A stretch of 64,000 nucleotides of DNA from Acidobacteriota bacterium (lineage in GTDB: Bacteria > Acidobacteriota > Vicinamibacteria > Vicinamibacterales > JAFNAJ01). The translations under genes and the position numbers were made by a program. Location of the stretch: the NCBI GenBank assembly GCA_023384575.1, contig JAHDVP010000003.1, positions 75,086 through 139,085 on the forward strand, given 5' to 3'. How positions within the stretch are numbered: the stretch's first letter is position 1; each line of letters opens with the position of its first letter. Shown one piece after another: positions 35,130-44,226 of the stretch. A model generated the notes under the pieces. The model searched no databases, had not been told where the DNA came from, and saw only the letters and a list, made by a program, of their open reading frames with translations.

Positions 35130-35160
35130 CCTGTAGCCTGCAGCCTGCAGCCCGTCGCCT
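35126..35160 (+). repeat. GYAGCCT heptamer array filling the asnS-rimO junction
   Basis: Five tandem heptamers: GTAGCCT, GTAGCCT, GCAGCCT, GCAGCCC, GTCGCCT. The first copy contains the asnS stop codon and the last ends one base before the rimO region's ATG at 35162, so the whole junction is repeat. Confidence 0.9.
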
Positions 35161-35161
35161 G

Positions 35162-36604
35162 ATGAAGATCGGCCTCGTCTCCCTCGGCTGTCCGAAGAAC
35201 CTCGTCGACTCCGAGGTCATGCTGGGCCTCGCCCAGCACGCGGGCCACGAGCTCACCGCCGATGCCGGGGAGGCCGACGTCATCATCGTCAACACGTGCG
35301 CGTTCATCGGGCCGGCGAAGCAGGAGTCGGTCGACGCCATCCTCGAGATGGCGCGTCACAAGGAGCGCGGTGCGTGCCGCCGTCTCATCGTCACGGGCTG
35401 CCTTGCCGAGCGGTACCGCGACGAGCTCACGTTGGAGATTCCCGAGATCGACGCCGTCCTCGGCACCGGCGAGGTCCCGGCCATCGTCGGGGCCATCGAG
35501 GGTGAGGGGCCCGCGTCGCCGGCACCGGTGACGGTTTTCCGGCGCGGGGCAGACGGCGAAGTCGGGCCCGTGGGCCGGGAGCGCGGGGTCGCAGCCCGGC
35601 ACCGACCCGTGCTCGCCGAGCGCGAGCTGCCCACCTACCTCTACGACGCCGACACGCCGCGCACGCTCACGACCCCGCGCCACTTCGCGTACGTGAAGAT
35701 CGCGGAGGGGTGCGACTACAACTGCAGCTTCTGTATCATCCCGGCCCTTCGTGGCCAGTACCGGAGCCGGCCCGCGGCTTCCGTCGTGGCCGAGGCCAGG
35801 GCGCTCGCGTCCCGCGGGGTGAAGGAGCTGCTGCTCGTGTCGCAGGACACGACGTTCTACGGCACCGATCGGCGCGAACGCGGGGCCCTGGCCCGCCTGC
35901 TCCACGAGCTCTCAGGGGTCGACGGCCTCGAGTGGATCCGCCTGCTCTACCTCTACCCCACCACGATCACCGACGATGTCCTCGACGTGATGGCGCACTC
36001 GCCCAAGATCTGCCGGTACGTCGACCTGCCACTCCAGCACAGTGCGGCGTCGACGCTCAAGCGCATGCGGCGTCCGGGCGATCGCACCACGTACGAACGC
36101 CTGCTCGCCCGGATTCGCGACCGCGTGCCCGGGGTGACGCTGCGAACCACGCTGATCGTGGGTTTCCCGGGCGAGACCGACGACGAATTCGGGGGCCTGT
36201 GCGACTTCGTGCGCGCGGTCGAGTTCGACCACGTGGGCGTGTTCATCTACTCGCACGAGGAGGGCACGGCGGCGTACGGACTCGCCGACGACGTGCCGGC
36301 GGCGGTCAAGCGCCAGCGCCGGCGCGAGGTGATGGCGCTGCAGAAGCGCCTCGTGCGCCGGCGCGCCAGGGCCCGTCGCGGCGAGCGCGTGCGGGTGATT
36401 GTCGACGGCCCGTCCCCCGAACACCCCCTGGTCTGGCAGGGGCGCTTCGAGGGCCAGGCGCCCGAGATCGACCCGGTGGTCTACTTCACCGACTGCGATC
36501 CTTCCACCCTCGCCCCGGGCGACTTCGTGGAGGCCGAGGTCGTCGACGCCCGCGACTACGACCTCATCGTCCGGCCGTTGTCGGCCCCAGCGCTCCTGTG
36601 CTAG
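35162..36604 (+). CDS. rimO: Ribosomal protein S12 methylthiotransferase
   Basis: A 480-residue radical-SAM enzyme that adds a methylthio group to an aspartate of ribosomal protein S12. N-terminal [4Fe-4S] cysteines are in SLGCPKNLVDSE, NTCAFI and TGCLAERY; the radical-SAM cluster is EGCDYNCSFCIIP. A C-terminal TRAM domain follows (VRVIVDGPSPEHPLVWQG). Between the first two domains (about residues 120-160) is an Arg/Gly-rich stretch some 30 residues longer than in E. coli RimO. It precedes the rimP operon, whose promoter appears to lie in its last codons. Confidence 0.92.
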   Translation: MKIGLVSLGCPKNLVDSEVMLGLAQHAGHELTADAGEADVIIVNTCAFIGPAKQESVDAILEMARHKERGACRRLIVTGCLAERYRDELTLEIPEIDAVLGTGEVPAIVGAIEGEGPASPAPVTVFRRGADGEVGPVGRERGVAARHRPVLAERELPTYLYDADTPRTLTTPRHFAYVKIAEGCDYNCSFCIIPALRGQYRSRPAASVVAEARALASRGVKELLLVSQDTTFYGTDRRERGALARLLHELSGVDGLEWIRLLYLYPTTITDDVLDVMAHSPKICRYVDLPLQHSAASTLKRMRRPGDRTTYERLLARIRDRVPGVTLRTTLIVGFPGETDDEFGGLCDFVRAVEFDHVGVFIYSHEEGTAAYGLADDVPAAVKRQRRREVMALQKRLVRRRARARRGERVRVIVDGPSPEHPLVWQGRFEGQAPEIDPVVYFTDCDPSTLAPGDFVEAEVVDARDYDLIVRPLSAPALLC

Positions 36605-36607
36605 ACT
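36578..36607 (+). promoter_or_regulatory. Candidate promoter of the rimP operon
   Basis: TTGTCG (36578-36583) and TAGACT (36602-36607) are separated by 18 bases; each matches its consensus at four of six positions. It overlaps the end of rimO and would start RNA near 36614, ahead of the leader terminator. Confidence 0.4.
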
Positions 36608-36638
36608 TTCGTGTTGGAGTCAGGGGGAGAAGGCAACG

Positions 36639-36666
36639 AGTGGGCCTGTGCCCACTTTTTGTTTTT
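36639..36666 (+). terminator. Intrinsic terminator in the rimP leader (attenuator)
   Basis: AGTGGGC-CTGT-GCCCACT is a perfect seven-pair stem with a four-base loop, followed by TTTTTGTTTTT. This is a classic Rho-independent terminator placed 12 bases before the rimP GTG, inside the leader of rimP-nusA-infB. Terminators at this position are known in other bacteria, where NusA may feed back on its own operon. Confidence 0.8.
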
Positions 36667-36677
36667 GGGGCCGACGC

Positions 36678-37187
36678 GTGCACGCCCAGGAAGCCGTCGA
36701 TCGTGTCCGTCCGCTGGCCGACCGGGTCGCCCGGAGCCACGGCCTCGAGGTCTTCGACCTCAAGTTCCGGCGTGAGTCGATCGGCTGGGTCCTGCGGGTC
36801 GTGATCGATCACCCGCCGGCGACGGACGCCTCGGGGGCGGTCGTCGTCGAGCCGTTCGAGGCGTCAATCGGCATCGACGATTGCCAGCGCGTGAGCCACG
36901 ATCTCGGCGCGCTGCTCGACGTCGACGGGGCGCTGGACGAGGTGCACTACACCCTCGAGGTGTCGTCGCCCGGGGCCGATCGGCCGCTGCGCGGCGAGAC
37001 CGACTTCCGGCGCTTCGCGGGCCGGCTGGCGAAGATCGTCGTGCGCGAGGCGGTCGATTCGCAAATGCACTTCGAGGGCCGCCTGCAGGGAGTCGACGGC
37101 GGCGCCGTCGTGCTGGAGGTCGGGCGCGGCACCCGGCGGCTCCCGCTCGACGTCATCGCGCGCGCACGACTCGAGGTGGAGTTCTGA
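36678..37187 (+). CDS. rimP: Ribosome maturation factor RimP
   Basis: A 169-residue protein needed for 30S subunit assembly. The N-terminal domain (GLEVFDLKFRRESIGWVLRV and the LLDVDGALDEVHYTLEVSSP block) and the Sm-like C-terminal domain (FRRFAGRLAKIVVRE) are in family order. An extra loop after VVIDHP (about residues 36-53) is longer than usual. The start is GTG, directly after the leader terminator's T-tract. It is the first gene of rimP-nusA-infB-rbfA-nrnA-truB-rpsO-pnp. Confidence 0.88.
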   Translation: MHAQEAVDRVRPLADRVARSHGLEVFDLKFRRESIGWVLRVVIDHPPATDASGAVVVEPFEASIGIDDCQRVSHDLGALLDVDGALDEVHYTLEVSSPGADRPLRGETDFRRFAGRLAKIVVREAVDSQMHFEGRLQGVDGGAVVLEVGRGTRRLPLDVIARARLEVEF

Positions 37188-37215
37188 CGCCGGATCGCCG
37201 GCAGCGAAGAGAGCC

Positions 37216-38508
<1,293 letters not shown>

Positions 38509-38568
38509 CGGGAACCAAGGGGAGGCGGCGGACCTCCCGGGACGAGCTCCATACCGACTGAGGGAACG

Positions 38569-41469
38569 TTGGCCACTGTCCGGATTTACAAAGTCGCGGA
38601 AGTCCTGAACACCACGAGCCAGGAGGTCATGGCGCTGCTCAAGCAGGCCCATGGCATCGAGGTGAAGAGTGCGTCGAGCACCATCGAGGAGGTCGTGGCG
38701 CGCCAGTTCGTGGAACGGCTCGCCAGGCAGCGTGGCCTCACGGTGCCCTCTGCCGCCGCCATGTTCAGCGACGCGCCGCCGTCCAAGAGCAAGAAGGGCG
38801 GCAAGGCGGCCGAGCCAGCGAGGCCCGCGGCCCCTGCGCTTCCTCCACCGCGGCTGATCAAGACCCACCGGGCCCCGCAGGTCGTCGCCGAGCCCGCCGA
38901 GCCGGCTGTCGAGGCCCCGACCGAGGTGGCGCCCGAGCCGTCCCATGTCGAGACCGAGCCGGCGCCGACGACGCCCGCCGCGCCCGAGCCCGTACCGGCG
39001 CTGGCGGCCGAGTCCCCAGGGCCTCCGGTCGCGACCGAAGCGCCCGCCGCGGCGTCCGAACCGCCCGCGGTGGCGGCCGGCGACACGACGGCCGCTCCGG
39101 ACGTCCCGTCGGCTGATGAGGAGGCCGACGACGCCCCTGCGGGTCGGGTCGTGCCACCGAGTCTTCGCCTGCGGGTCGAGGACCCGTCCGCGCCGGTGGT
39201 CGAAGGCCGGGCCACGCCCAGGCCACGGCCCGCGGCGCGGCCGCAGGCCCCGCCGCCTCCGCGCCCTGCCACGGCCACGCCACCGCCGGCCGCCGAAGGG
39301 GCCCCAGCCGCCGAGGGAGGCACCGGAGCGGCGCCAGCGGCCCGTACGCCCGCCGCCGCGGCCGGCCCGGCGGCACCGTCGGCCGAACGGCCGGGCACGC
39401 CTGCGCCACCGGCGATCCGTTCGCCGCTGACCCAGGTGGCACGCCCGAGCTACGCCCCCACGAACTACACGGGCCCGCTGCGCACGATGACGCCGGCGAC
39501 CGCCGGCCAGTCAGCCCGCCCAGGGATACCCGGGCAGCGGCCTGGGCTCGCCGGGGGGCCGCGGCCTCCGACGCCCCCCCGGCCGGTTGCGACCGGCTGG
39601 CGCCCACCGGCCCGTCCGGCGGGCGGCCGGTCGAAGACCCGGAGCCACACCCGCGACCCGCGCGTGGCGCCTGCCTCGTACGCACCGTCGGCGCCTCCGC
39701 CGATCACGCGCTCGATCACGCTTGCCGAGGGCATGACGGTCAAGGACCTTTCCGACAAGCTCGAAGTGAAGGTCAAGGATGTCCTGAAGAAGCTCCTCGA
39801 GAAGCGCATGATGCTGACGATCAACTCGACGCTCGATACCGAGACCGCGATCATGATCGCGCGCGAGTTCGGGGCCGACGTCCAGATGCGGTCGTTCGAG
39901 GAGGAGCTGATCGAAGTCGAGTCGGAAGACGCCCGCCCGGAGGACATCGTCACCCGCGCGCCGGTGGTGACGGTGATGGGCCACGTCGACCACGGCAAGA
40001 CGACGCTGCTCGACGCCATCCGCGAGACCCGCGTCGCCGAGCGCGAGGCCGGAGGCATCACGCAGCACATCGGGGCCTACGCCGTCGACGTGAACGACCG
40101 CAAGGTGGTCTTCCTCGACACGCCAGGTCACGAGGCGTTCACGATGATGCGCGCGCGCGGTGCGCGCGTCACCGACGTCGTCATTCTCGTGGTCGCCGCC
40201 GACGACGGCGTGATGCCGCAGACGCGCGAGGCCATCGACCACTCGCGGGCGGCTGGCGTGCCGATCATCGTGGCGATCAACAAGATCGACAAGCCCGAGG
40301 CGAACGCCGAGCGCGTGAAGCGCGAGCTCACCGATCTCGGGCTGATGCCGGAGGACTGGGGCGGCCAGACCGTCATGGTGCCGGTTTCCGCGAAGAAGCG
40401 CGAGGGCCTCGAGTTGCTGCTCGAGATGGTCCTGCTCGTCACGGAGATCGCCGAGCTCAAGGCGAACCCCATGCGCGCCGCCAACGGCACGGTCCTCGAG
40501 GCCAAGATCGACAAGGGCCGCGGTCCGGTGGCGACGGTGCTCGTGCAGGACGGGACGCTGCGCGTCGGCGACAACTTCATCGCCGGCGTGGTCGTGGGCA
40601 AGGTCCGCGCCCTCATCGACGACCGCGGCCGGCAGGTGCGCGAGGCGGGCCCGTCGACGCCCGTCGAGGTGCTCGGCCTGCCGAGCCCTCCGCAGCCCGG
40701 CGACACGTTCCAGGCCATCGAGGACGTCGCCAAGGCCCGCCAGATCGTGCTCTTCCGTCAGATCCAGGCGAAGGAGAAGGCGCTCGGCGCGAAGTCGTCG
40801 CGCCTCACGCTCGAGTCGCTGCGCGATCGCATGGCCGAGGGCGAGGTCAAGGAACTGCCCATCGTCATCAAGGCCGACGTGCAGGGTTCGGCCGAGGTGC
40901 TCGCCGACTCCCTGGCCAAGCTCTCGGACGACAAGACGAAGATCCGGATCATCCGCGCCGGCGTCGGCGCCATCAACGAGTCCGACGTGCTGCTGGCGTC
41001 GGCGTCGAACGCCATCGTCATCGGCTTCAACGTGCGCCCCGACCGCAACGCCATCGACGTGGCCGAGCGCGAATCGGTCGACGTCCGCCTCCACTCGGTC
41101 ATCTACAACGTCACCGACGAGGTGAAGAAGGCGATGGAGGGCATGCTCGAGCCGACCTTCAAGGAGGTGCGGCTCGGTCTCGCCGAGGTCCGTCAGCTCT
41201 TCAAGGTGCCGAAGGCCGGCACGGTGGCCGGGTGCATGGTCGTCGACGGCGTCATCAAGCGTTCGGGCGACGCCCAGGCGCGGTTGCTGCGCGACAACGT
41301 CGTCGTCTACGAGGGCAAGCTCGGCTCGCTGCGCCGGTTCAAGGAGGACGTGTCCGAGGTCAAGAACGGCTTCGAGTGCGGCATCTCGTTCGAGCGGTTC
41401 AACGACCTCAAGGTTGGCGACACGATCGAGGCGTTCGTCGTCGAGCGCGTCGCCGCCGCGGCGTCCTGA
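38569..41469 (+). CDS. infB: Translation initiation factor IF-2
   Basis: A 966-residue GTPase that places initiator tRNA on the 30S subunit. The IF2N domain ([20 protein letters not shown]) opens the protein. A Pro/Ala-rich, probably disordered stretch fills about residues 70-370. A second IF2N-like part ([19 protein letters not shown]) precedes the G domain with GHVDHGKT (about 471), DTPGHEAF and NKIDKP. Domains II-IV complete the C-terminus. Translation starts at TTG after GAGGG. Codon 1 is set by conservation, as no ATG lies near. Confidence 0.93.
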   Translation: MATVRIYKVAEVLNTTSQEVMALLKQAHGIEVKSASSTIEEVVARQFVERLARQRGLTVPSAAAMFSDAPPSKSKKGGKAAEPARPAAPALPPPRLIKTHRAPQVVAEPAEPAVEAPTEVAPEPSHVETEPAPTTPAAPEPVPALAAESPGPPVATEAPAAASEPPAVAAGDTTAAPDVPSADEEADDAPAGRVVPPSLRLRVEDPSAPVVEGRATPRPRPAARPQAPPPPRPATATPPPAAEGAPAAEGGTGAAPAARTPAAAAGPAAPSAERPGTPAPPAIRSPLTQVARPSYAPTNYTGPLRTMTPATAGQSARPGIPGQRPGLAGGPRPPTPPRPVATGWRPPARPAGGRSKTRSHTRDPRVAPASYAPSAPPPITRSITLAEGMTVKDLSDKLEVKVKDVLKKLLEKRMMLTINSTLDTETAIMIAREFGADVQMRSFEEELIEVESEDARPEDIVTRAPVVTVMGHVDHGKTTLLDAIRETRVAEREAGGITQHIGAYAVDVNDRKVVFLDTPGHEAFTMMRARGARVTDVVILVVAADDGVMPQTREAIDHSRAAGVPIIVAINKIDKPEANAERVKRELTDLGLMPEDWGGQTVMVPVSAKKREGLELLLEMVLLVTEIAELKANPMRAANGTVLEAKIDKGRGPVATVLVQDGTLRVGDNFIAGVVVGKVRALIDDRGRQVREAGPSTPVEVLGLPSPPQPGDTFQAIEDVAKARQIVLFRQIQAKEKALGAKSSRLTLESLRDRMAEGEVKELPIVIKADVQGSAEVLADSLAKLSDDKTKIRIIRAGVGAINESDVLLASASNAIVIGFNVRPDRNAIDVAERESVDVRLHSVIYNVTDEVKKAMEGMLEPTFKEVRLGLAEVRQLFKVPKAGTVAGCMVVDGVIKRSGDAQARLLRDNVVVYEGKLGSLRRFKEDVSEVKNGFECGISFERFNDLKVGDTIEAFVVERVAAAAS

Positions 41470-41478
41470 GGTCCGGCC

Positions 41479-41865
41479 GTGCAGGGGTCACGCCCGGAAC
41501 GCGTTGGCGAGCAGATTCGCGACGAGCTGAGCACGCTCGTCGCCCGCGAGGTGAAGGACCCGGGCATGGGGTTCGTCACCTTCACGCACGTCAGGGTCAG
41601 CGCCGATCTCCAGAACGCCCGCGTCTACTACACCGCCCTTGGCGACGACCGCGCCCGCCGCGACACCGCCCGGGCGCTGGCCCGCGCCACGCCGTTCCTT
41701 CGCCGGCAGGTCGCCTCGCGGCTGCAGCTGCGGCGCGCACCCGAGCTCGCCTTCACGTGGGACGAGTCGATCGCCCGCGCCGAGCGCATCGAACAGATCA
41801 TCCAGGACCTGCATGCCTCCCGCGCCGATGCCGACGAGCCCGCGTCCGACGACGGCCAGTCCTGA
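41479..41865 (+). CDS. rbfA: Ribosome-binding factor A
   Basis: A 128-residue cold-shock and 16S-maturation factor with a KH-like fold. RVGEQIRDELSTLVAREVKD, GFVTFTHVRVSADLQNARVY and LRRAPELAFTWDESIARA are the standard blocks. The start is GTG, nine bases after infB. The following nrnA gene begins inside its last codons. Confidence 0.9.
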   Translation: MQGSRPERVGEQIRDELSTLVAREVKDPGMGFVTFTHVRVSADLQNARVYYTALGDDRARRDTARALARATPFLRRQVASRLQLRRAPELAFTWDESIARAERIEQIIQDLHASRADADEPASDDGQS

Positions 41866-42829
41866 AGCGCCTCGAGGGCTCGCCGCGGTCTGCGTCGAGC
41901 TCGGACGGCACCAGCGGTTCCTGCTGACGTCGCACGCGCGGCCGGATGGCGACGCCATCGGGTCGCAACTCGCGCTCGCCTACGCGCTGCGCGCGCTCGG
42001 CAAGCACGTCGACCTGGTGAACCGCGACCCGGTGCCCGGGCCGTACCGCCCGTTACCCGGCACCGGTGACATCACGATCGCCGAGCGCGCCGAAGGCGAC
42101 TACGACGCGCTGGTCGTCCTCGAGTGCAGCGACCTCTCGCGCCCCGGCGTCGCCGGCCTCGACAGGTTCCGCGCCATCAACATCGACCATCACGTCGGTA
42201 ACTCCGGGTACGGCGCCGTGAACTGGGTCGACGAGTCGGCCGCGGCCTGCGCCGAACTGGTCGTCGACATCGTCGACGCACTCGGCGTACCCCTGAGCGT
42301 CGAGATCGCGACCCACGTGTACGTCGCCATCCTGACCGACACCGGCTCGTTCCGGCACTCGCATATCAGCGCCCGGACGTTCGACATCTGCCGGCGCGTG
42401 GCCGAGGCAGGCGTCGACCCGGCCGCGGTGGCTCGCCAGGTCTTCGACACCGGCAGCCTCGGCAGACTCAGGCTGATGGGCGCCCTCCTGGCCGGCATGC
42501 GCCTCGAGGCCGCCGACCGGCTCGCAGTGCTGACGCTCGACGATGCGCTCGTGGCGGCCACCGGCGCCAGCCTCGACGACACCGAGGGGATGATCAATCT
42601 GCCTCTGTCCGCGGGTGTGGTCGAGGCCGTCCTCATGTTCAAGCCGAACGGCGCCGGCGAGCCGATGCGCGTCAGCCTGCGGTCGAAGGGCGCCGTCGAC
42701 GTCAGGAGCGTCGCGACGCGCCATGGCGGCGGCGGGCACGTGAACGCGGCCGGCTTCACCGCCGACGACGCCTCCGACGCGACGCGCGCGGGCATCGTGG
42801 CCGAAGTCGTGGCCGCGCTCGACCGGTGA
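41813..42829 (+). CDS. nrnA: Bifunctional oligoribonuclease/PAP phosphatase NrnA (DHH family)
   Basis: A 338-residue DHH/DHHA1 phosphoesterase that degrades nano-RNA and pAp. SHARPDGDAIGSQLAL, VLECSD and NIDHHVGN hold the metal ligands; the DHHA1 end has GGGGHVNAAGF. The ATG at 41813 follows AGGA at good spacing and overlaps rbfA by 53 bases; 41828 is an alternative. Its place between rbfA and truB is common in bacteria. The next gene starts in its stop (GTGA). Confidence 0.9.
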   Translation: MPPAPMPTSPRPTTASPEAPRGLAAVCVELGRHQRFLLTSHARPDGDAIGSQLALAYALRALGKHVDLVNRDPVPGPYRPLPGTGDITIAERAEGDYDALVVLECSDLSRPGVAGLDRFRAINIDHHVGNSGYGAVNWVDESAAACAELVVDIVDALGVPLSVEIATHVYVAILTDTGSFRHSHISARTFDICRRVAEAGVDPAAVARQVFDTGSLGRLRLMGALLAGMRLEAADRLAVLTLDDALVAATGASLDDTEGMINLPLSAGVVEAVLMFKPNGAGEPMRVSLRSKGAVDVRSVATRHGGGGHVNAAGFTADDASDATRAGIVAEVVAALDR

Positions 42830-43776
42830 AGGCCGCGTCTTCCGCACCCGCCGGCGTGCTCGTCGTCGACAAGCCGGTCGGGCCGACGTCGCACGACGTC
42901 GTCAGTCGCGTGCGGCGCGCCCTCGGCACTCGCCGCGTCGGCCATACCGGCACGCTCGATCCGATGGCCAGCGGCGTGTTGCCGGTGGTCGTCGGGCCGG
43001 CGACCCGGCTCGCGCGCTTCCTAACCGCGACGACCAAGCAGTACGAGGCCGTCGTCCGGTTCGGCCACGCGACGGACACCTGCGACCACACCGGCGCTCC
43101 GCTGCCACCGCCGCCGGGGGGGTACTTGCCGGCGCCGGGCATCGACGCCGTGGCGCGCGCGCTGGCCGCGCTCGCGTCGCGGACCTTCGATCAGACTCCG
43201 CCGGCGTATTCGGCGAAGAAGATCGAGGGCGTGCGGGCCTACGCGCTGGCGCGGGCGGGTCGGGGCGTTGCCCCTCGCGCCGTGCCCGTCACGCTGCACG
43301 AGGCCACGGTGGTGGCCTTCGACGGGCTCGACCTGCACGTCCGGTTGAGGTGCTCGGCGGGCTTCTACGTGCGCTCGCTCGCGCACGATCTCGGACAGGC
43401 GCTCGGCTGCGGCGGCCATCTTCGGGCCCTGCGTCGGACCGCCAGCGGCTGGTTCACCGAGTCGATGGCCTGCGCCCTCGACGACGTCGAACGAGCGCCC
43501 GCCGAAGCGCGTGGCCGCCTCCTGCCGCCCGTCGACCTGCTCCCCTGGGCGCCAATCGTCCGGGTGACGCCGGCCGGGGCCGCCCGCCTGCGGCACGGCA
43601 ACCCGGTGCTGCCGACCGATGTCGCCGCCATCGAGCCGGGCGACAGCCGGGTCGCGCCGCCGCCCGGCGGCCTCGAGGTGTCTCGGCTGGTCGACCCGCA
43701 CGGCACCCTGGTCGCCGTGGCGACGCGGGCGGCGGGCCCTGACGGGGCTTTGCATCCGGATATTGTTCTGGTTTAG
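42826..43776 (+). CDS. truB: tRNA pseudouridine(55) synthase
   Basis: A 316-residue enzyme that makes pseudouridine 55 in the T-loop of tRNAs. LVVDKPVGPTSHDVVSRVRR and the catalytic block GHTGTLDPMASGVLP (Asp near residue 45) are characteristic, with YSAKKIEGVRAYALAR and GFYVRSLAHDLG further on. The extra C-terminal part is a PUA-like domain. The GTG start overlaps the nrnA stop by four bases. Confidence 0.92.
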   Translation: MKAASSAPAGVLVVDKPVGPTSHDVVSRVRRALGTRRVGHTGTLDPMASGVLPVVVGPATRLARFLTATTKQYEAVVRFGHATDTCDHTGAPLPPPPGGYLPAPGIDAVARALAALASRTFDQTPPAYSAKKIEGVRAYALARAGRGVAPRAVPVTLHEATVVAFDGLDLHVRLRCSAGFYVRSLAHDLGQALGCGGHLRALRRTASGWFTESMACALDDVERAPAEARGRLLPPVDLLPWAPIVRVTPAGAARLRHGNPVLPTDVAAIEPGDSRVAPPPGGLEVSRLVDPHGTLVAVATRAAGPDGALHPDIVLV

Positions 43777-43871
43777 CATGAGAGGTTCGTTTCGGACGGC
43801 GATCCCGTCCTGTCGGCGGCCTGGTGGCGCGGAAGGTCCGCGGCCGTCTGGGCCGTGCGCGGAGGTTTCCA

Positions 43872-44141
43872 GTGGCACTGACGAAGGAAGGCAAGACCGG
43901 CATCATCGACGACTACCGCACCCACGACCACGACACCGGGTCGCCCGAGGTACAGGTCGCGATCCTCAGCAATCGGATCACGTACCTCACCGAGCACTTC
44001 AAGACGCACGCGAAGGATCACCACTCGCGGCGCGGCCTGCTGAAGCTGGTCGGCCAGCGGCGGCGGCTGCTCGACTATCTCAAGAAGAAGGACACCCGGC
44101 GGTACGCGGAGCTGATCCGCCGCCTGGGCATCCGCAAGTAG
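43872..44141 (+). CDS. rpsO: 30S ribosomal protein S15
   Basis: An 89-residue protein of the exact usual length, binding 16S rRNA helix junctions. [21 protein letters not shown] and [21 protein letters not shown] are the signature. The start is GTG, six bases after GGAGGT. The 95-base gap from truB holds the leader, where S15 autoregulation often occurs; no clear pseudoknot could be assigned by eye. It precedes pnp as in most bacteria. Confidence 0.93.
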   Translation: MALTKEGKTGIIDDYRTHDHDTGSPEVQVAILSNRITYLTEHFKTHAKDHHSRRGLLKLVGQRRRLLDYLKKKDTRRYAELIRRLGIRK

Positions 44142-44147
44142 GATCGC

Positions 44148-44174
44148 GTGGGGCCGGCCTCGGGCCGGTCCCAC
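44148..44174 (+). promoter_or_regulatory. Hairpin between rpsO and pnp
   Basis: GTGGGGCCGGCC and GGCCGGTCCCAC form a twelve-pair stem (one G-T pair) round a three-base loop, seven bases after the rpsO stop and 52 before the pnp ATG. There is no T-run. In E. coli a leader stem here is cut by RNase III and mediates PNPase autocontrol; a similar role is inferred from place and shape. Confidence 0.5.
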
Positions 44175-44226
44175 TCCCTCCACCTCCTCCTCCCGGGCGA
44201 ATCACGCGTTCAGAGGCTTCGAATCC

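Noticed and set aside
6083-35160. CRISPR array
   Set aside because: The repeats are seven bases long, tandem and without spacers; no cas genes in the window.
39511-41094. 527-codon frame antisense to infB
   Set aside because: Shadow of infB, which carries all IF-2 motifs in order.
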